Source of the DNA: Caballeronia hypogeia
GTDB lineage: Bacteria > Pseudomonadota > Gammaproteobacteria > Burkholderiales > Burkholderiaceae
Reading direction: 5' to 3'
Length of the DNA stretch: 64,000 nt
Assembly (NCBI RefSeq): GCF_001544875.2
Contig: NZ_FCOA02000004.1
Span: 1 to 64,000 of the forward strand
Under the pieces are notes generated by a model. The model had not been told where the DNA came from. It saw nothing but the letters and a program-made list of their open reading frames with translations, and did not search any database. The position numbers and the translations under genes were made by a program. Of this stretch, positions 56,039-64,000 are shown piece after piece. Each line of letters begins with the position of its first letter. Position 1 is the first letter of the stretch.

Positions 56039-57205
56039 ATGAGCACGCCATCCATCAAGTCGCTGCAAATCGGAATGCACTGGTTTCCCGAGCGCGCGGG
56101 CGGCCTCGACCGCATGTATTACACGCTGGTCGGCGCGCTGCCGGATGCGGGCGTGGAAGTGCGCGGGGTGGTCGCGGGCTCGCCGCAAGTGGCGGCGGAC
56201 ACCGGCGGCGCGATTCGCGGCTTCGGCCCTGCGGCGCATTCGCTGCCGCGTCGTCTGATGAACGCGCGCAGTGCATTGCGCGACACGCTGCGTGCCGAAC
56301 GGCCCGACGTCGTGTCGTCGCATTTCGCGCTCTATACGTTTCCCGGTCTCGATGTGACGCGCGGCATCGCGCAGGTCTCGCATTTTCAGGGGCCGTGGGC
56401 CGACGAGAGTCATGTGGAAGGCGCGGATTCGCTCGGCCAGCGCGCGAAGTTCATGCTGGAGCGGCGCGTGTATGCGCGCTCGGCGCGTCTGATCGTCTTG
56501 TCGGAGGCGTTCGGGCAGATCCTGCATGCGCGTTATGGCGTGCCGGAAGAACGTATTCGCGTGGTGCCGGGTTGCGTCGATGTCGCGCAGTTCGATGTCA
56601 ACATGACGCGCACCGAAGCGCGCCGGCGTCTGCAATTGCCGGCCGGGCGTCCGATCGTGCTCGCGGTTCGCAGGCTCGTGCGGCGCATGGGGCTGGAGTC
56701 GCTCATCGATGCGATCAAGCGCGTCAAGCAGAAGGTGCCGGATGTGTTGTTGCTGATCGCGGGAAAGGGACGTATTGCCGAAGAGCTGCAGGCGCGTATC
56801 GACGCCGCCGGTCTCGACGACAACGTGCGTCTGCTCGGCTTCGTTCCCGATGAACAGCTTGCATCTCTTTATCGCGCGGCGGATGTGAGCATCGTGCCGA
56901 CCGTGGCGCTCGAAGGCTTTGGCCTTATCACCGTGGAATCGCTCGCGTCGGGTACGCCGGTGCTCGTGACGCCGGTCGGCGGATTACCCGAAGCGGTGCG
57001 CGGGTTATCGGAAGATCTGGTGCTTGAATCGACGGGCGCGGATGCCATCGCGAACGGCCTGACCGCCGCATTCGATGGCACGCTCGACTTGCCGGATGAA
57101 GCCGCGTGCAGACGCTATGCGTGGGAGAACTTCGATCGCTCGGTCATTGCGAAGCGCGTCGCGGCGGTTTATGAGGAAGCCATTCAGGTCGGGCCGGTGC
57201 ACTGA
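56039..57205 (+). CDS. bceK: Family 4 glycosyltransferase
   Basis: The 388-residue GT-B enzyme has GMHWFPERAGGLDRMYYTLV near the start, VVPGCVDVAQFD between domains and SIVPTVALEGFGLITVESLASGTPVLVTPVGGLPEAV with the donor-binding EX7E region. It closes the rightward bceB-K operon and is followed by a strong hairpin and the convergent bceM gene. Confidence 0.88.
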   Translation: MSTPSIKSLQIGMHWFPERAGGLDRMYYTLVGALPDAGVEVRGVVAGSPQVAADTGGAIRGFGPAAHSLPRRLMNARSALRDTLRAERPDVVSSHFALYTFPGLDVTRGIAQVSHFQGPWADESHVEGADSLGQRAKFMLERRVYARSARLIVLSEAFGQILHARYGVPEERIRVVPGCVDVAQFDVNMTRTEARRRLQLPAGRPIVLAVRRLVRRMGLESLIDAIKRVKQKVPDVLLLIAGKGRIAEELQARIDAAGLDDNVRLLGFVPDEQLASLYRAADVSIVPTVALEGFGLITVESLASGTPVLVTPVGGLPEAVRGLSEDLVLESTGADAIANGLTAAFDGTLDLPDEAACRRYAWENFDRSVIAKRVAAVYEEAIQVGPVH

Positions 57206-57218
57206 GACGAGTCGATGC

Positions 57219-57253
57219 GGTATTCGCGCGGCGTTGTTCGTCGCGCGAATACC
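57219..57253. terminator. Bidirectional hairpin between convergent bceK and bceM
   Basis: GGTATTCGCGCG (57219-57230) and CGCGCGAATACC (57242-57253) form a perfect 12-base-pair stem with an 11-base loop. It begins 13 bases after the bceK stop and abuts the bceM stop codon. Confidence 0.75.
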
Positions 57254-58162
57254 TCAACGCGAGCGCATAGCTTCGTGCATCCACGCGAGCGTATCGGCAA
57301 GCGGCGTATGCGGTACATTGCCGATCACACGCCGCAGCTTGCCATTGGACCCGACCAGCCGCGCAATCTCATTGCGCCGCATGAACTTCGGATCGACGAA
57401 CACATCGATCTCATATCCGGCGATGTGCGCGAGCATGCGCAGCGCGTCGCCAAGCGAATGACCGTGGCCCGAGCAGATGTTGAACGTCTCGCCGACCGGC
57501 GCGGCCTCCAGCAAGCGCGCATAGACGGCGACGACATCGCGCACATCGGAGAAGTCGCGGCTCACAGCAAGGTTGCCGAGCGATATGCGCGCTTCTCGCC
57601 GCGCATGATGCCCGGCGATCTTCGGCAGCACGTAGTCTTCGCTTTGTCCCACGCCCGTGTAGTTGAACGGCCGCACGAAGATCAGCGGCAAACGATCGAG
57701 CCATAGCCGCGCCGCGTGCTCCATTGCGAGCTTGCTGACTGCATAGTCGTTCGCGGGCTGAATCGCGACGTTCTCGTCGATGATCTCGACCGACGCGTTG
57801 CCATACACGTTCGCGGTGCTGGCGAGCAGAACCGCGCGCGGTTTCTTGTCGAGCGTCGCCAGCGCCGCGAGCAGATTGCGCGTGCCGACGATATTCACGA
57901 GATACGTGCGATCCGGCGGATTGCCCGTGACGTGCGCCGCGCCCGCGAGATGCACGACGACATCGGGGCGGGCATCGGTCACGAAGGACGCGAGCGCATC
58001 CGCGTCGAGCAGATCGACGGGAACGGCGACCGCATCGGGCACGTCGCCGTCGGGCGAAGTCGTCGTGCCCCAGACGTCATAGCCCGCTTCGGTCAGTTCC
58101 ACCGCCATGTGGCGGCCCGTGAAGCCCGAAAGGCCGGTGATCAGTGCGCGTCGTCGTGCCAT
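57254..58162 (-). CDS. bceM: GDP-4-keto-6-deoxymannose reductase-like epimerase (GDP-D-rhamnose synthesis)
   Basis: The 302-residue extended SDR has ALITGLSGFTGRHMAVEL for cofactor binding, VVHLAGAAHV and the active-site YAVSK, followed by FVRPFNYTGVGQSEDYVLP, typical of GDP-hexose RMD/GMD-type proteins. It should reduce the 4-keto product of the adjacent GDP-mannose dehydratase to GDP-D-rhamnose. Its ATG lies 7 bases after the bceN stop, so they share a transcript running against bceK. Confidence 0.82.
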   Translation of the reverse strand: MARRRALITGLSGFTGRHMAVELTEAGYDVWGTTTSPDGDVPDAVAVPVDLLDADALASFVTDARPDVVVHLAGAAHVTGNPPDRTYLVNIVGTRNLLAALATLDKKPRAVLLASTANVYGNASVEIIDENVAIQPANDYAVSKLAMEHAARLWLDRLPLIFVRPFNYTGVGQSEDYVLPKIAGHHARREARISLGNLAVSRDFSDVRDVVAVYARLLEAAPVGETFNICSGHGHSLGDALRMLAHIAGYEIDVFVDPKFMRRNEIARLVGSNGKLRRVIGNVPHTPLADTLAWMHEAMRSR

Positions 58163-58169
58163 GGCTCGC

Positions 58170-59213
58170 CTAGAATGTCGGCTGCAGTTCGTTGCGCTTG
58201 ATGTCGGCTTCGACCATCATCGTGCACAACTCTTCGAGCGTGGTTTTCGGCGTCCAGCCGAGCTTCTCGCGCGCCTTCTCCGCGCTGCCGATCAGCAGAT
58301 CGACTTCCGCCGGGCGATAGAACTTCGGGTTCACGCGAACGAGCGTGCGGCCCGTCGCGACGTCGATGCCGCGTTCGCGCTCGCCCTTGCCCGTCCATTC
58401 GATCTGATAGCCCGCCGCGCTGAAGGCCATGCGCACGAAATCGCGCACGGTTTCGGTGCGGTTCGTTGCGAGCACGTAGGTATCCGGCTCGCTCGCCTGC
58501 AGCATGCGCCACATGCCTTCCACGTATTCGGCCGCGAAGCCCCAGTCGCGCTTCGCATCGAGATTGCCGAGTTCGAGCAGCTCTTCCTCGCCGAGACGAA
58601 TCTTCGCGACGGTGTCCGTGATCTTGCGCGTGACGAATTCGCGGCCACGCAGCGGCGATTCATGATTGAACAGAATGCCGCTGCAGCCGAAGATGTTGTA
58701 CGACTCACGGTAATTGATCGTCGTCCAGTGCGCGAACAGCTTGGCGACCCCATACGGACTGCGCGGATAGAACGGCGTTTCCTCGCTTTGCGGAATCGCC
58801 TGCACCTTGCCGAACATTTCCGACGTGGACGCCTGGTAAAAGCGCATGGTCGGATCGATCACGCGGATCGCTTCGAGCAGGTTGAGCGCACCGAGACCGG
58901 TGACGCCGGCCGTGGTCGAAGGCTGATCGAACGACACGCCGACGAAGCTTTGCGCGGCGAGGTTATACAGCTCGCTCGCCTGGGCGGTTTCGAGCAGCCG
59001 CAGATTCGAGCCGAGGTCGGTCAGATCGTGTTCCACGAGCCGGAGCTTCGGATGACGGTCGATGCCCAGTTCGGCGATGCGCCAGAAGTTCACCGAACTC
59101 GTGCGCCGGTACGTGCCGACCACTTCATACCCTTTGTCGAGCAACAGCTTGGCGAGATACGCGCCGTCTTGTCCCGATACGCCTGTGATGATCGCTTTGA
59201 GCTGCGTGGCCAT
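58170..59213 (-). CDS. bceN: GDP-mannose 4,6-dehydratase
   Basis: The 347-residue SDR has [31 protein letters not shown], the diagnostic GMD N-terminus. [28 protein letters not shown] with the catalytic tyrosine and lysine, and [17 protein letters not shown] follow. It converts GDP-mannose (from BceA) to GDP-4-keto-6-deoxymannose. GAGG lies about nine bases before the ATG. The divergent region upstream is AT-rich and shared with the beta-propeller gene. Confidence 0.92.
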   Translation of the reverse strand: MATQLKAIITGVSGQDGAYLAKLLLDKGYEVVGTYRRTSSVNFWRIAELGIDRHPKLRLVEHDLTDLGSNLRLLETAQASELYNLAAQSFVGVSFDQPSTTAGVTGLGALNLLEAIRVIDPTMRFYQASTSEMFGKVQAIPQSEETPFYPRSPYGVAKLFAHWTTINYRESYNIFGCSGILFNHESPLRGREFVTRKITDTVAKIRLGEEELLELGNLDAKRDWGFAAEYVEGMWRMLQASEPDTYVLATNRTETVRDFVRMAFSAAGYQIEWTGKGERERGIDVATGRTLVRVNPKFYRPAEVDLLIGSAEKAREKLGWTPKTTLEELCTMMVEADIKRNELQPTF

Positions 59214-59468
59214 GAGTTTGTACCTCGTCGGTGATGTCGTGAGGCGATTCTAGGGAAAAGAAAACGGAAAAATATCCACGTTGTTTCAGCGCGAGCGACG
59301 CCGATTTTTTAAAGTGACATCGCCATTTTTTAATTTCCCCGCTTGAAAAGTTGTCTTGAGCGCACCGGGAAAACCGGCGGATTAATTTTCGTTTTTTTAG
59401 CTTTAATTGAACCCTAACCTCCGAAGCGTCGGGACTTGGCTGCCGAAGGCGGCGCTTGGGAGAATAAT
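59214..59468. promoter_or_regulatory. AT-rich divergent promoter region before the beta-propeller gene
   Basis: These 255 bases are much richer in A and T than the genes on either side. They contain several T5-T7 runs, including TTTTTTAGC at 59393-59401, matching the half-site seen between bceA and bceB. Promoters of bceN and of the rightward unit should lie here. Confidence 0.5.
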
Positions 59469-61679
59469 TTGCGGCGCACTCTGTCGTTGAGATCGGCATG
59501 CCTGAGCGTGTGCATGGCCTGCGCGCTCGTCGTGTCGTATGCAAAGGCCGCACCCGTGCTCGATGCGAAGACGTCATGGATCGGCAACACGTCCGGTTTC
59601 GGCGACGGCGCGTGGACGCAGATCAACATCACCGCGATCGCGGTCGCGCCCGATGGCCGCGTCTTCACGAACGCGCCGTGGGACGAGAGCGGCGCGGAAG
59701 CGAGCGTGTATCGCGATGGCAAAGTGCTCGGCGTGGCGGGCGGCACGCATGGATGGGGCGCGGCGGGCGGCAACGCGGTCGCGGTGAATTCGCGTTACGT
59801 GTTCGTCGCGGTCGGCGTCGGCAATGAGAAGGGCCGGCTCGTGAAGGAAGGCGTCTGGCCATCCAAGGGACGCTACTGGAGCGGCGTGTCGCGGCGCGAG
59901 ATCGGCAACGTGCAGCGGGCCGTTCCGTTCGATGGCGGCGGTATGACAAAGACGCTCGCAAGCGACAAGGACCCGCGCGCGATGCTCGCGCGCAGTTTTC
60001 TGACGGTCAACGACACGCCCGACGATGCGCGGCAAGACATAGGCGGGCTGGCTGCGAGCGACGCGTCGTTATATGTCGCGAACACGGCGCAGGATCGCAT
60101 TGAAAGCTACAACGCGCAGTCGATGCAAAAGAATGGGCAATGGAGCGCGCCGCAACCCGGGCGCATCGCGCTCGCACCGGATGGCTCGTTGTGGGCGATC
60201 GTCGAAAGTCTGGGCGAGCATCCGCGCATCGCGCATTACGCGGCCTCGGGCGCGCTCATCGACGATGCGCCGCGTTTGCCGGCCGACAACATCGCAGCCG
60301 ATATCGCGCTGGACCAGCAAGGGCGTTTGCTGATCGCGGATAACGGTCCGCGCCAGCAAGTCATCTTCTTTACGAAGCAAGGCAAGGCGTTTCGCGAGTC
60401 GGGCGCGCTCGGCGAGCGCGGCGGCATTTTCGCGGGCGTCGCGGGCAAGCCGGGGCCGAGGCGCTTCAACGGCCTGACTGGCGTGGGCGTGGACGCATCG
60501 GGCAATGTCTATGTGTCGACCAACGGTGTCGGCGTGCACGACGGTCCGATCGGCGCGGGACTCGGCGCGACGCTTGAAAGCTATGCGCCGAACGGCGCGC
60601 TGCGCTGGCAAGTGCAAGGACTGCTGTTCGTGGACGGTGCGTGGATCGATCCCGGCAGACCCGACAGCGTGTACACGGGCAACAAGCGCTTCGAGCTGGA
60701 TTTATCGAAGCCTGCCGGACAGGAATGGAAATACGCGGGCTTTCTGTCGGGCCGTTTCAAATATCCCGACGACCCGGTCTTTCACGTCGATCAATGGCCG
60801 GGGCTGCCCATCGCGCGCCGGCTCGAAGGCCGCACGTTTCTGTATCTCACCGACATGTACGCAGATCACCTGAAGATCTATCGCTTCGACGAAAAACGCG
60901 ACGGCGAGCTGGCGATTCCATCGGGATTCATCGCGGGCCGCGCGCGTCCCGTGCGCAACGTGCCGAACCGGCCCGAAGGCGGCGAATGGATCTGGCGCGA
61001 TTCGAACGGCGACGGACGCTTCGATACGAACGAGTTTCGGCGCAATCAGGGCAAGGCGCGTCTGGCCGGTGGCTGGGGATGGTGGGTCGATGCCAGAGGC
61101 GACATCTGGCGCACGAGCGACGTGAGAGGCATTCATCGCTTGCGTTATGGCGGTCTCGACAAACAAGGCAATCCCATCTACGACTACGCGGACATCCAGA
61201 CCTACGCCGTGCCCGCGCCGTTCACCGAACTGCGCCGCGCCGTGTACGACGCGCCTTCGGACACGATGTACGTGACGGGCTACACGTCCGACGAGCCCTT
61301 CGATTCACGCTACTGGAAGGAAGTCGGCCGCCGTCTGGTGCGCTACGACCACTGGTCCAGCGGCCCGGCCGCGCGCTATTCGATCGATCTGCCGTGGGAC
61401 ACGCAAGCCAGGCCGCTCTCGACGATCATCGGCGTGACGGTGGAAGGGCAATACGTGTTCGCTGTCGAACCGGTCGGCGACGTGCATGTGTACGACAAGG
61501 ACTCGGGCCGCGAAGTCGGCGTCATCAGGCCGGGGCCGGAGGTGGGTCACGCGTCCGGATGGGTCGATGTGCCCAACGGCGTGAGCGCGCATCGGCGCGG
61601 TAATGGCGAGTATCTCGTGTTCGTCGAGGAAGACGCGCGCGGCAAGGTAATGATGTACCGATGGACGCCGAAGAGCTGA
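59469..61679 (+). CDS. Secreted beta-propeller (NHL/SMP-30-like) protein in the exopolysaccharide cluster, TTG start
   Basis: The 736-residue protein is mostly NHL-like blades such as ITAIAVAPDGRVFT, GRIALAPDGSLWAIVE, DIALDQQGRLLIAD and GVGVDASGNVYVSTNG, suggesting one or two beta-propellers. Near residue 520 there is an EF-hand-like calcium loop, DSNGDGRFDTNEF. The chosen start is TTG at 59469 because GGGAG lies six bases before it and the product then begins MRRTLSLRSACLSV, a normal signal peptide cleaved near AKA; the frame is open 11 codons further up. It should be periplasmic or exported. Its role in polymer making is unknown; a carbohydrate-binding or lyase-like function is possible. 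It is followed by the flippase gene. Confidence 0.75.
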   Translation: MRRTLSLRSACLSVCMACALVVSYAKAAPVLDAKTSWIGNTSGFGDGAWTQINITAIAVAPDGRVFTNAPWDESGAEASVYRDGKVLGVAGGTHGWGAAGGNAVAVNSRYVFVAVGVGNEKGRLVKEGVWPSKGRYWSGVSRREIGNVQRAVPFDGGGMTKTLASDKDPRAMLARSFLTVNDTPDDARQDIGGLAASDASLYVANTAQDRIESYNAQSMQKNGQWSAPQPGRIALAPDGSLWAIVESLGEHPRIAHYAASGALIDDAPRLPADNIAADIALDQQGRLLIADNGPRQQVIFFTKQGKAFRESGALGERGGIFAGVAGKPGPRRFNGLTGVGVDASGNVYVSTNGVGVHDGPIGAGLGATLESYAPNGALRWQVQGLLFVDGAWIDPGRPDSVYTGNKRFELDLSKPAGQEWKYAGFLSGRFKYPDDPVFHVDQWPGLPIARRLEGRTFLYLTDMYADHLKIYRFDEKRDGELAIPSGFIAGRARPVRNVPNRPEGGEWIWRDSNGDGRFDTNEFRRNQGKARLAGGWGWWVDARGDIWRTSDVRGIHRLRYGGLDKQGNPIYDYADIQTYAVPAPFTELRRAVYDAPSDTMYVTGYTSDEPFDSRYWKEVGRRLVRYDHWSSGPAARYSIDLPWDTQARPLSTIIGVTVEGQYVFAVEPVGDVHVYDKDSGREVGVIRPGPEVGHASGWVDVPNGVSAHRRGNGEYLVFVEEDARGKVMMYRWTPKS

Positions 61680-61696
61680 GTGCGCGAGGAAAGCCG

Positions 61697-63196
61697 ATGG
61701 AAAAGAGCATGGTCAGAAACGTCGCGATCAACTTCGTCGGGTTGATCCTGCCGACTTTCGTTTCGCTCGCGACGGTGCCCGCGTATATCCGGCTCGTGGG
61801 CGTGGAGCGTTACGGCGTCGTCAGTCTCGTGTGGACGCTCATCGGCTATTTCAGCATTCTCGATCTCGGCATGAGCATGGCCGCGCAACATCAGATCGCG
61901 AAGGCCCACGCGGCGGGCGATATCGCGCAACGCACGCGCGTGTTCTGGAGCGCCGTATGGCTCAACTTCGCGACGGGTGTGATCGGCGGACTGGCGATCT
62001 ACTTCGGCGCGTTTCTCTATACCGCTTATGTCGCTCATTCGGCGCCTGCCCTGCAGCACGAGGTTTATCGCGCATTGCCGTGGCTCGCGATGGCGATTCC
62101 GCTCGCGAATGTCTCGTGGGTCTTCGCGGGCGCGATCAACGCGATGGAGCGCTTCGGCGTCTACAACGCGAACCAGACCTTCGGCACGTTCCTCTTTCAG
62201 TTGCTACCGCTGGGCGCCGCGTGGTTCATCGCGCCGAACCTGCAAACGGTGATCGCGGCCGCCGTGCTCGCGCGGTTGATCGCGGCGCTGCTGCTCGCGA
62301 AGGCGAGCTTCAGGCTGCTCGGGATTAGCCGCATCGACTGGCCAAGACGAAGTGTCGCGGGCGGGCTGTTCCGCTTCGGCGGCTGGATGCTCGTGTCGTC
62401 CATCACGACGATGCTCACCGATTCGCTCGATCGCGTGCTGCTCGGCGCGCATCTGGGCGCGCGTTTCGTCACCTATTACACGGTGCCGCAGAACCTCGTC
62501 ACGCGCCTGAACATGCTGCCGAATGCCATGGTGCGCACGCTGTTCCCGCGCCTTTCCTCGATCGATCGCAGCAATGCGAACGGCATGGCGACGACTTCGC
62601 TCGAATTTCTCAATGGCGTATTCACGCCGTTCGCGCTCTTCGCGATGCTCGTGCTCGAACCGTTCCTGCATGTGTGGATCGGCGCCGACCTTGCTATCGC
62701 GAGCGCGCCCGTCGGCCGCATTCTGGTGGTCGCCGTGTGGCTTGTCGGACAGGCGAGCGTCATGCGAATCCTGATTCAATCGCAAATCAATCCGGCGGTG
62801 GCGGCGTGCGCGAGCCTCGTCCAGTTGCCGTTCTTCGTCGCGCTGTTGTGGTTCGGCATCGAGCGCTTCGGACCGGTGGGCGCGGCGAGCGTGGTCGCGC
62901 TGCGCTCGCTCGCGGATTACGCGGTGCTGCTCTGGATGTCGCGTGTGCGGGCGAAGCCGATCGCGCTCGACATGCTCGCGCATCTCGCGTTTCTCGTCGC
63001 GGGGCTCGTGCTCGCTGAGTTCATCGACTCGATGACGCATCCGCTTCAGGCGATAGCGGCGGCGCTGCTGCTCGCGCTCGCCAACGCAGGATGGTCTGTG
63101 TTGACGCGCCCTGCGTTGCGCGCGCTGGCCTCGGCGTTCACACAAAAACTCATCGGACGCACCAATTCATCTTTGAAGGCGGGGAGTGACGCATGA
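61697..63196 (+). CDS. bceQ: Polysaccharide repeat-unit flippase (Wzx-type)
   Basis: The 499-residue inner-membrane protein has about twelve to fourteen helices and the MATE/Wzx-like pattern of the polysaccharide transporter family. VAINFVGLILPTFVSLATVPAYIRLVGVERYGVVSLVWTLIGYFSILDLGMSMA is its start region. It should flip the lipid-linked repeat unit to the periplasm. The frame opens 12 codons earlier, within the preceding gene, but the ATG at 61697 has GAGGAAAG upstream. The symbol is by cluster position. Confidence 0.85.
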   Translation: MEKSMVRNVAINFVGLILPTFVSLATVPAYIRLVGVERYGVVSLVWTLIGYFSILDLGMSMAAQHQIAKAHAAGDIAQRTRVFWSAVWLNFATGVIGGLAIYFGAFLYTAYVAHSAPALQHEVYRALPWLAMAIPLANVSWVFAGAINAMERFGVYNANQTFGTFLFQLLPLGAAWFIAPNLQTVIAAAVLARLIAALLLAKASFRLLGISRIDWPRRSVAGGLFRFGGWMLVSSITTMLTDSLDRVLLGAHLGARFVTYYTVPQNLVTRLNMLPNAMVRTLFPRLSSIDRSNANGMATTSLEFLNGVFTPFALFAMLVLEPFLHVWIGADLAIASAPVGRILVVAVWLVGQASVMRILIQSQINPAVAACASLVQLPFFVALLWFGIERFGPVGAASVVALRSLADYAVLLWMSRVRAKPIALDMLAHLAFLVAGLVLAEFIDSMTHPLQAIAAALLLALANAGWSVLTRPALRALASAFTQKLIGRTNSSLKAGSDA

Positions 63197-64000
63197 AAAT
63201 GGAATTCGAAGACGCGCTCGCCGGAGGCGCAAAGACTCGTCACTTTCTGCACGAGGACACGCCCGCGGTGCGCCGCGAGCACAGCGCGAAGGTCGCGGGC
63301 GGCGCGCCGCGCGTCGCGATCGTGCACGACTGGCTCGTGACCTACGCAGGCGCGGAGCGCGTGCTGGAGCAGATCATCGCGTGCTTTCCGGATGCGGATA
63401 TTTTCAGCGTCGTGGATTTTCTGGAGGATCGATCGTTCCTGCGCGGCAAGCGCGCGACGACATCGTTCATTCAAAAACTGCCGTTCGCGAAGAAGCGCTA
63501 TCGCGCATACCTGCCGCTGATGCCGCTTGCGATCGAACAACTCGATCTTTCCGCTTATGACCTCGTTATATCCAGTAGTCACGCGGTCGCCAAGGGCGTG
63601 CTGACCGGGCCCGATCAGGTTCACGTGAGCTACGTGCATTCGCCGATACGTTACGCATGGGATTTGCAGCATCAGTATCTTCAGCAATCGAATCTCACCG
63701 CTGGCGTGAAATCGCTGTTCGCGCGGCTTATTCTGCATTACGTGCGCAACTGGGATATCCGCACGTCGAACTCGGTGAACCATTTCATCGCCAATTCGGA
63801 GTTCATCGCGCGGCGCATTCACAAGGTGTACAGGCGATCGTCGAAGGTGATCTTTCCGCCCGTCGATGTCGATTCATTCGATCCCTGCGCGCAGAAGGAA
63901 GACTTCTATCTGACGGCATCGCGCATGGTGCCGTACAAGAAGATCGACGTGATCGTGGAGGCGTTCGCGCGCATGCCGGAGCGCAAGCTCGTCGTGATCG
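63193..64000 (+). CDS. bceR: Family 4 glycosyltransferase, truncated by the window end
   Basis: The frame begins at the ATG that overlaps the flippase stop (ATGA), with GGGGAG upstream, and runs open to the end of the window (269 codons seen). VAIVHDWLVTYAGAERVLEQII and DLVISSSHAVAKGVLTGPDQVHVSYVHSPIRYAWD are typical of family 4 mannosyltransferases in exopolysaccharide clusters, and FYLTASRMVPYKKIDVIVEAF starts the donor domain. The C-terminal part, including the EX7E motif, lies outside the window. The symbol rests on position only. Confidence 0.85.
   Translation, partial: MKMEFEDALAGGAKTRHFLHEDTPAVRREHSAKVAGGAPRVAIVHDWLVTYAGAERVLEQIIACFPDADIFSVVDFLEDRSFLRGKRATTSFIQKLPFAKKRYRAYLPLMPLAIEQLDLSAYDLVISSSHAVAKGVLTGPDQVHVSYVHSPIRYAWDLQHQYLQQSNLTAGVKSLFARLILHYVRNWDIRTSNSVNHFIANSEFIARRIHKVYRRSSKVIFPPVDVDSFDPCAQKEDFYLTASRMVPYKKIDVIVEAFARMPERKLVVI

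Overview
The window looks like a chromosomal segment of a Burkholderiaceae bacterium close to Paraburkholderia or Caballeronia. The evidence is GC-rich coding DNA, a Burkholderia-type general porin, many acyl-CoA catabolic genes, and a long exopolysaccharide cluster whose gene order matches the cepacian (bce) clusters of that group. No rRNA, tRNA, CRISPR array or intact insertion sequence was seen. These assignments come from reading the translated proteins and motifs; no database search was run.

Positions 1-25000 are a loosely packed accessory stretch with long gene-poor gaps. In order it holds: a uronate dehydrogenase and a hexuronate-type MFS transporter; a cysteine-free member of the Asp/Glu racemase superfamily; a frameshifted hydrolase-cyclase pseudogene; a membrane diguanylate cyclase; an orphan histidine kinase; a phenylacetate-CoA-ligase-like enzyme; a lipoprotein hydrolase; a 1995-residue autotransporter adhesin with its terminator; a fragment of a TudS/DUF523 gene; a TDT-family transporter; a YfdX protein; a cyclopropane-fatty-acid synthase; a small Asn/Gln-rich secreted protein; a protein of unknown function; and a two-helix potassium-channel-like protein.

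Positions 25256-41312 are catabolic. An alkyl sulfatase is divergent from a porin and BON-domain pair. Beyond them lies a divergent fatty-acid-like beta-oxidation island. Its leftward arm encodes an acyl-CoA dehydrogenase, an SCP-x-type thiolase, a two-part MaoC hydratase, an SDR, an MFS carrier, an aldehyde dehydrogenase and a second acyl-CoA dehydrogenase. Its rightward arm encodes an alpha/beta acyl-CoA dehydrogenase pair and an acyl-CoA synthetase. Together they could activate an unidentified acid or aldehyde and carry it through at least one round of beta-oxidation. No transcription factor lies in this island.

Positions 41812-64000 are the exopolysaccharide region, and the window ends inside it. 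A protein with an IS5-transposase-like N-terminal domain sits at its left edge. Then come a divergent GDP-mannose pyrophosphorylase (bceA) and a tightly packed rightward operon: priming glycosyltransferase (bceB), UDP-glucose dehydrogenase (bceC), tyrosine phosphatase (bceD), outer-membrane exporter (bceE), BY-kinase/chain-length regulator (bceF), glycosyltransferases (bceG, H, J, K) and polymerase (bceI). A convergent pair makes GDP-D-rhamnose (bceM and bceN). Finally a secreted beta-propeller protein, a flippase (bceQ-like) and a truncated glycosyltransferase (bceR-like) read rightward. These supply the GDP-mannose, GDP-rhamnose and UDP-glucuronate, the assembly, flipping, polymerisation and export functions expected for cepacian.

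The most unusual items are the transposase-derived protein beside the exopolysaccharide genes, the TTTTTAGC/GCTAAAAA motifs confined to exopolysaccharide intergenic regions, a GC-rich palindromic element shared by two catabolic promoter regions, the cysteine-free racemase-family enzyme, and the beta-propeller gene with a rare TTG start inside the cluster.
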